Below are positions 43,096 through 44,541 of a stretch of 44,541 nt of DNA, piece after piece; within the stretch, counting starts at the first letter, position 1; every line of letters starts with the position of its first letter. The notes under the pieces are model-generated. The model worked only from the letters and a program-made list of their open reading frames with translations. It did no database searches and had not been told where the DNA came from. Both the position numbers and the translations under genes were made by a program. Origin of the DNA: Sphingomonas sp. AR_OL41 (GTDB lineage: Bacteria; Pseudomonadota; Alphaproteobacteria; Sphingomonadales; Sphingomonadaceae); the NCBI RefSeq assembly GCF_029911635.1, contig NZ_JARYTI010000040.1, positions 1 to 44,541 on the forward strand. The letters run 5' to 3'.

Positions 43096-43533
43096 TTACG
43101 CCGCCTCGGGCCGCGCGAACAACCTGAACCCACCCGGCAAACGCTTTGGCGGGCGCCCGTCCAGCACAGCTTCGACAGCGCTGATCGCCGCCAGCAAGTC
43201 GCGCTGCGCATAGGGCTTGGCGAGGCAGCCGAGTGCGACTTCCTCGCCACCGGCCGGGCAATCGCCGGTCACGAACATCGCGGCGATCCCACACTCATAG
43301 GCCGCGCGCGCCACGTCGAGTCCGCTGCCATCGGCGAGGCTGATATCGACCAGCACGAGGTCGATCGGATCATCGCCGCGAATCACCTGCACCGCGTCGG
43401 CGACGCGATCGACCGTCGCGACGATCACGAACTCTTCGTCGACCAGAAACCGCTCATTGTCGAACGCCACCAGCGGCTCGTCCTCGACGAGCAGCAGCCT
43501 GATGATCCTGCGCTTCTTCTTGCCGAATAACAT
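43096..43533 (-). CDS. Single-domain response regulator
   Basis: The 145-residue product starts MLFGKKKRRIIRLLLVEDEP; the acidic pair is EDE, the phosphorylated Asp is in LVLVDISLADGSG, the Thr is in AAMFVTGD and the Lys in CLAKPYAQRDLL. No output domain follows, only a basic tail (PPKRLPGGFRLFARPE). I chose ATG 43533 because it begins the conserved region; GTG 43596 is an alternative start that adds 21 residues. Such lone receivers in alphaproteobacteria act as phospho-shuttles or by protein contact. No histidine kinase gene lies near, so its signal is unknown. Confidence 0.85.
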   Translation of the reverse strand: MLFGKKKRRIIRLLLVEDEPLVAFDNERFLVDEEFVIVATVDRVADAVQVIRGDDPIDLVLVDISLADGSGLDVARAAYECGIAAMFVTGDCPAGGEEVALGCLAKPYAQRDLLAAISAVEAVLDGRPPKRLPGGFRLFARPEAA

Positions 43534-43676
43534 CGCCAGGATGTCCACCTTTTCACCAGCCGAGGGGTCATTTCCCCATGGGCTATCGTTACGCACCTGC
43601 GCCTTAACGCCCGGCTACGAGATCGGGCACCATTTTTTGCGCGGCGGATAGGATAAAACCGTCTATTGGCCGCGCG

Positions 43677-44541
43677 GTGCAACCACCAAAATCATCCCGC
43701 GAGCCGCAGCGCATCGCCAAATTGCTCGCCCGCGCCGGCATTGCCTCGCGCCGCGAGATCGAACGCATGATCGAAGAGGGCCGCGTGGCGCTCGACGGCA
43801 AGGTGCTCGATACGCCCGCAACGCTGCTCGTCTCGCTCGCCGGCGTCACCGTCGACGGCAATCCGGTACAGGCCGCCGCCCCGGCGCGGCTCTATCTCTA
43901 TCACAAGCCCAACGGCCTGCTCGTCACCGAACGCGACCCCAAGGGCCGCCCGACGATCTACGACAAGTTGCCCAACGATCTGCCGCGCCTCGTGCCCGTC
44001 GGCCGACTCGATCTCAATACCGAGGGGCTGTTGCTGCTCACCACCGACGGCGAGTTGAAGAGGCTGCTCGAATTGCCTGCGACGGGGGTCGAGCGCGCCT
44101 ATCGTGCCCGTGTCTATGGCAATGTCACCCAGGCGCAGCTCGAGGCGCTGATCGAGGGCGTCGAGATCGAGGGCGTCCGCTACGGCTCGATCGACGCCAA
44201 TCTCGAACGCCGCACCGGCGCCAACACCTGGATCGAACTGATCCTGACCGAGGGCAAGAACCGCGAGGTGCGGCGCGTGCTCGAATATCTCGGGCTGCAG
44301 GTCTCGCGGCTGATCCGCACGCGTTACGGCCCGTTCGTGCTCGGCGACCTGCCCCCCGGCGCGGTCGGCGAGGTACGCCAGCACGACGTCGTCGCGTTCC
44401 GCAAGAACCCGACCAGCAAGATCATCGCCGGCCCGCCAAAGCTGACGACCCCACGCGGCGCACCCGCCGCTCCCGAAGCGCCGGCTCGCGCGGAGCGCAG
44501 CGCCCGCCCGCTGCGCCGCGCCGAACCCGTCCGTCTCGGCG
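43677..44541 (+). CDS. rluB: 23S rRNA pseudouridine synthase B family (3' end outside window)
   Basis: The frame is open to the last base, so the gene runs past the window. The S4 RNA-binding domain (QRIAKLLARAGIASRREIER) comes first, then the RsuA/RluB catalytic domain: LYLYHKPNGLLVTERDPKGR, the catalytic Asp in VGRLDLNTEGLLLLTTDGEL, and LILTEGKNREVRRVLEYLGL. The following Arg/Pro/Ala-rich tail is typical of RluB-type enzymes. It isomerises a uridine in 23S rRNA. The GTG at 43677 is the best in-frame start; no ATG lies before the S4 domain. The assignment to RluB rather than RsuA rests on the tail and domain order. Confidence 0.87.
   Translation, partial: MQPPKSSREPQRIAKLLARAGIASRREIERMIEEGRVALDGKVLDTPATLLVSLAGVTVDGNPVQAAAPARLYLYHKPNGLLVTERDPKGRPTIYDKLPNDLPRLVPVGRLDLNTEGLLLLTTDGELKRLLELPATGVERAYRARVYGNVTQAQLEALIEGVEIEGVRYGSIDANLERRTGANTWIELILTEGKNREVRRVLEYLGLQVSRLIRTRYGPFVLGDLPPGAVGEVRQHDVVAFRKNPTSKIIAGPPKLTTPRGAPAAPEAPARAERSARPLRRAEPVRLG

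Overview
The window is a GC-rich stretch of an alphaproteobacterial chromosome, most likely from the Sphingomonadaceae (Sphingomonas-like). The reasons are the family mix (ATP synthase zeta-type inhibitor, RNase J followed by a DUF1467 gene, a ThiS-ThiG fusion, a small CC-rich protein of what I take to be a sphingomonad family, an EcfG-type stress promoter) and the intergenic palindromes. I saw no rRNA, tRNA or CRISPR array. Everything rests on reading the sequence; no database search was run.

Layout. 1-5150 (+): acid phosphatase end, then scoB / diheme cytochrome c / GST / esterase as a tightly overlapping operon, then an epimerase. 5150-9290: an accessory patch, less GC-rich, with an XRE regulator, a damaged REP-associated transposase (RAYT) between 13-bp inverted repeats, a two-gene system of unknown membrane proteins, and about 700 bases without genes. 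9290-13410 (+): leuC, a 36-codon peptide gene, leuD, a quinone oxidoreductase-like gene, then the zeta inhibitor, BolA and monothiol glutaredoxin. 13740-18070: a TPP enzyme, a stress-type CsbD gene, a methyltransferase, and on the minus strand a hydrolase lipoprotein and the thiS-thiG fusion. 18217-20526 (+): aroQ, accB, accC. 20648-23894 (+): hydrolase, membrane protein, MFS transporter, ArsC family. 23927-24470: a DUF559 nuclease gene between inverted repeat arms. 24550-30830 (+): purL, redoxin, nitroreductase, DUF3052, two tandem paralogous membrane proteins and DUF418. 31004-32918 (-): rnj and DUF1467. 33135-33563 (+): a small gene behind a Fur-like box. 33564-34437: gene-free repeat island. 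34438-36893 (-): TPR protein and AmpG-like permease. 36931-43600: Rieske oxygenase, TonB receptor, Zn alcohol dehydrogenase, AraC regulator (an aromatic uptake and catabolism set) and a single-domain response regulator. The window ends inside an RluB-type pseudouridine synthase.

The most unusual structure is a pair of compact DNA palindromes, 24387-24450 and 33722-33809. Each folds as an outer stem holding two adjacent hairpins (a three-way junction), with a C-run loop on the first hairpin and a GGG loop on the second. The two share this architecture but not their sequence. One interrupts an inverted-repeat arm next to the DUF559 nuclease gene; the other lies in a repeat island. Other leads are the unknown membrane-protein pair at 6888-8584, the RAYT that has lost its start codon, the leuC-leuD intervening peptide, the internal Gly-Gly of the ThiS-ThiG fusion, and the Fur-like box at 33075.
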